From positions 1 to 7,328 of the forward strand of contig CAJPLH010000098.1 of NCBI GenBank assembly GCA_905371275.1: a stretch of DNA of 7,328 bases, given 5' to 3'. The notes below the pieces were generated by a model. That model was given only the letters and a program-made list of their open reading frames with translations. It was not told the origin of the DNA and ran no database searches. Source of the stretch: Prevotellaceae bacterium (GTDB lineage Bacteria; Bacteroidota; Bacteroidia; Bacteroidales; Bacteroidaceae). A program made the position numbers and the translations under genes. Below are positions 6,857 through 7,328 of the stretch, in pieces (position 1 is the first letter of the stretch; every line of letters begins with the position of its first letter).

Positions 6857-6881
6857 TAATCCTCTATAATACAGTGGATTA
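6857..6881 (+). other. Hairpin inside the inverted-repeat element
   Basis: TAATCC (6857-6862) pairs with GGATTA (6876-6881); after one mismatch CT (6864-6865) pairs with AG (6873-6874), leaving a 7-base loop. It starts 10 bases inside the left 24-bp repeat. No comparable stem is next to the right repeat. Confidence 0.5.
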
Positions 6882-7017
6882 TGGTTGGTTTTTGTGCGTG
6901 TTTTAACATTCCAGCGTTTTCACCCCCGAAAAATCGATGAAACAACAGAGAAAAACACGCTTTTTGCTCCTTCTTTTTTCTCAAAAATCATCGTTTTCTT
7001 TCCCATTTTCCTCCCTA

Positions 7018-7041
7018 GTGTGACACTTGTGACAGCAAAAA
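7018..7041 (-). repeat. 24-bp inverted repeat, right copy
   Basis: Exact reverse complement of 6824-6847. A third, imperfect copy of its CACTTG...TGACAGC part is at 7126-7140, with two extra bases, on the far side of the CG block. Between the repeat and the CG block lies a small hairpin, CAACA-TTGC-TGTTG (7044-7057). Confidence 0.9.
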
Positions 7042-7060
7042 ATCAACATTGCTGTTGGAA

Positions 7061-7085
7061 GGCGCGCGATGCGCGTACACGCGCG
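7061..7085 (-). repeat. CG-alternating block, right copy
   Basis: The block has CGCGCG runs and GCGCG-TACA-CGCGC (7071-7084), matching the layout of the left block, and lies outside the right 24-bp repeat at a similar distance. The two composites therefore have the same internal order in opposite orientation. Confidence 0.75.
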
Positions 7086-7240
7086 AGGGGGGTGTGCCTT
7101 CTCTTCTCTCCTCGCTTTTCACCTTCACTTGGGTGACAGCTTGATGATTGTATTGTTTTCGGGTGCTTTTGATAGGCGAGAATAGCAAAATAGGGAATTC
7201 CGAAAAAAGATTGTCACTTTTCCGCGATTTTTTCACTCTT

Positions 7241-7272
7241 TGGGGCTATATCTCCCCATATACTTATAGGGG
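7241..7272 (+). other. G/C-run cluster with alternative hairpins
   Basis: TGGGG (7241-7245) can pair with CCCCA (7254-7258) around an 8-base loop; the same CCCC (7254-7257) can instead pair with GGGG (7269-7272). CTATA (7246-7250) and TATAG (7265-7269) are also complementary. It lies 18 bases upstream of a -7-like box, so it is more likely a DNA-level operator than a transcribed switch. Confidence 0.4.
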
Positions 7273-7290
7273 CGCACCTTCACAGAGTTT

Positions 7291-7313
7291 TATCTTTGCG
7301 TGAGTTAGATTTG
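7291..7313 (+). promoter_or_regulatory. -7-like promoter boxes for a gene beyond the right edge
   Basis: TATCTTTG (7291-7298) and TAGATTTG (7306-7313) both fit TAnnTTTG, but neither has TTTG 19-21 bases upstream. The first is the better candidate because it is followed by CG, as is common in this phylum. The gene it would serve is not in the window. Confidence 0.45.
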
Positions 7314-7328
7314 CTTATTGAGCCAATT

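Larger units (their letters stand above)
6571..7328. other. Gene-free, repeat-rich intergenic region
   Basis: No frame here has a recognisable domain, a plausible start context or gene-like composition. Short open frames on both strands only read through the repeats, giving runs such as HARAYAR and VTCDTCD. It contains a 22-bp tandem repeat (6588-6660), short direct repeats of GAGGTGTT (6713-6720 and 6742-6749), two inverted copies of a 24-bp repeat with CG-alternating blocks (6785-7085), hairpins, a G/C-run cluster (7241-7272) and -7-like boxes at 7291-7298 and 7306-7313 for a gene beyond the right edge. I see no tRNA, rRNA or transposase remnant. Confidence 0.75.

Noticed and set aside
6571..6906. 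111-codon frame starting in the pepT terminator tail
   Set aside because: Its start overlaps the end of the terminator, there is no promoter, and its sequence is the translation of the 22-bp repeats and CG block.
7194..7201. GGAATTCC palindrome
   Set aside because: An 8-bp palindrome of this kind occurs by chance and nothing nearby supports a function.
6652..7236. Two - strand frames of 110 and 73 codons
   Set aside because: They read through the inverted repeats (VTCDTCD, RVCARV patterns), lack promoters, and show no protein-like conservation signal.

Overview
This window looks like chromosomal DNA from a member of the Bacteroidales, most likely Prevotellaceae or a close relative. The evidence is a Bacteroidetes-restricted DUF5606 protein, a GH84 enzyme very similar along its whole length to the Bacteroides thetaiotaomicron O-GlcNAcase as I remember it, and Bacteroidetes-type promoters (TTTG, 20 bp, TAnnTTTG). 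Start codons lie in A-rich leaders without Shine-Dalgarno sequences. The genus is an inference; class and order are much firmer.

Layout: (1) 34-2001 (+) encodes a membrane acyltransferase-3 protein fused to a C-terminal SGNH domain, the OafA-type architecture used to O-acylate surface polysaccharides. (2) 2002-2225 is a convergent intergenic region with two strong hairpins. (3) 2226-2684 (-) encodes a DUF5606 protein with its own canonical promoter. (4) 2794-5031 (-) encodes a secreted GH84 beta-N-acetylglucosaminidase with all recognised active-site residues intact. (5) 5032-5229 is a compact divergent control region with one very clear promoter for the GH84 gene and a half-promoter for pepT. 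(6) 5230-6459 (+) encodes peptidase T, followed by a 17-bp-stem terminator. (7) 6571-7328 has no credible gene. It holds a 22-bp tandem repeat, a pair of perfect 24-bp inverted repeats each next to a CG-alternating block, an internal hairpin, a G/C-run hairpin cluster, and -7-like boxes pointing out of the right edge towards a gene outside the window.

The genes do not form one pathway. Three appear to be separate transcription units, and the promoter of the acyltransferase gene is not visible. A loose nutritional theme is possible: GH84 trims GlcNAc from glycans at the cell surface or in the periplasm, and PepT finishes peptide breakdown in the cytoplasm. Nothing in the sequence proves co-regulation beyond the closely interleaved divergent promoters.

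I did not find a convincing new multi-gene system. The most unusual material is the structured non-coding region 6571-7328 and the Asp-to-Asn changes in two catalytic-type motifs of the SGNH domain.
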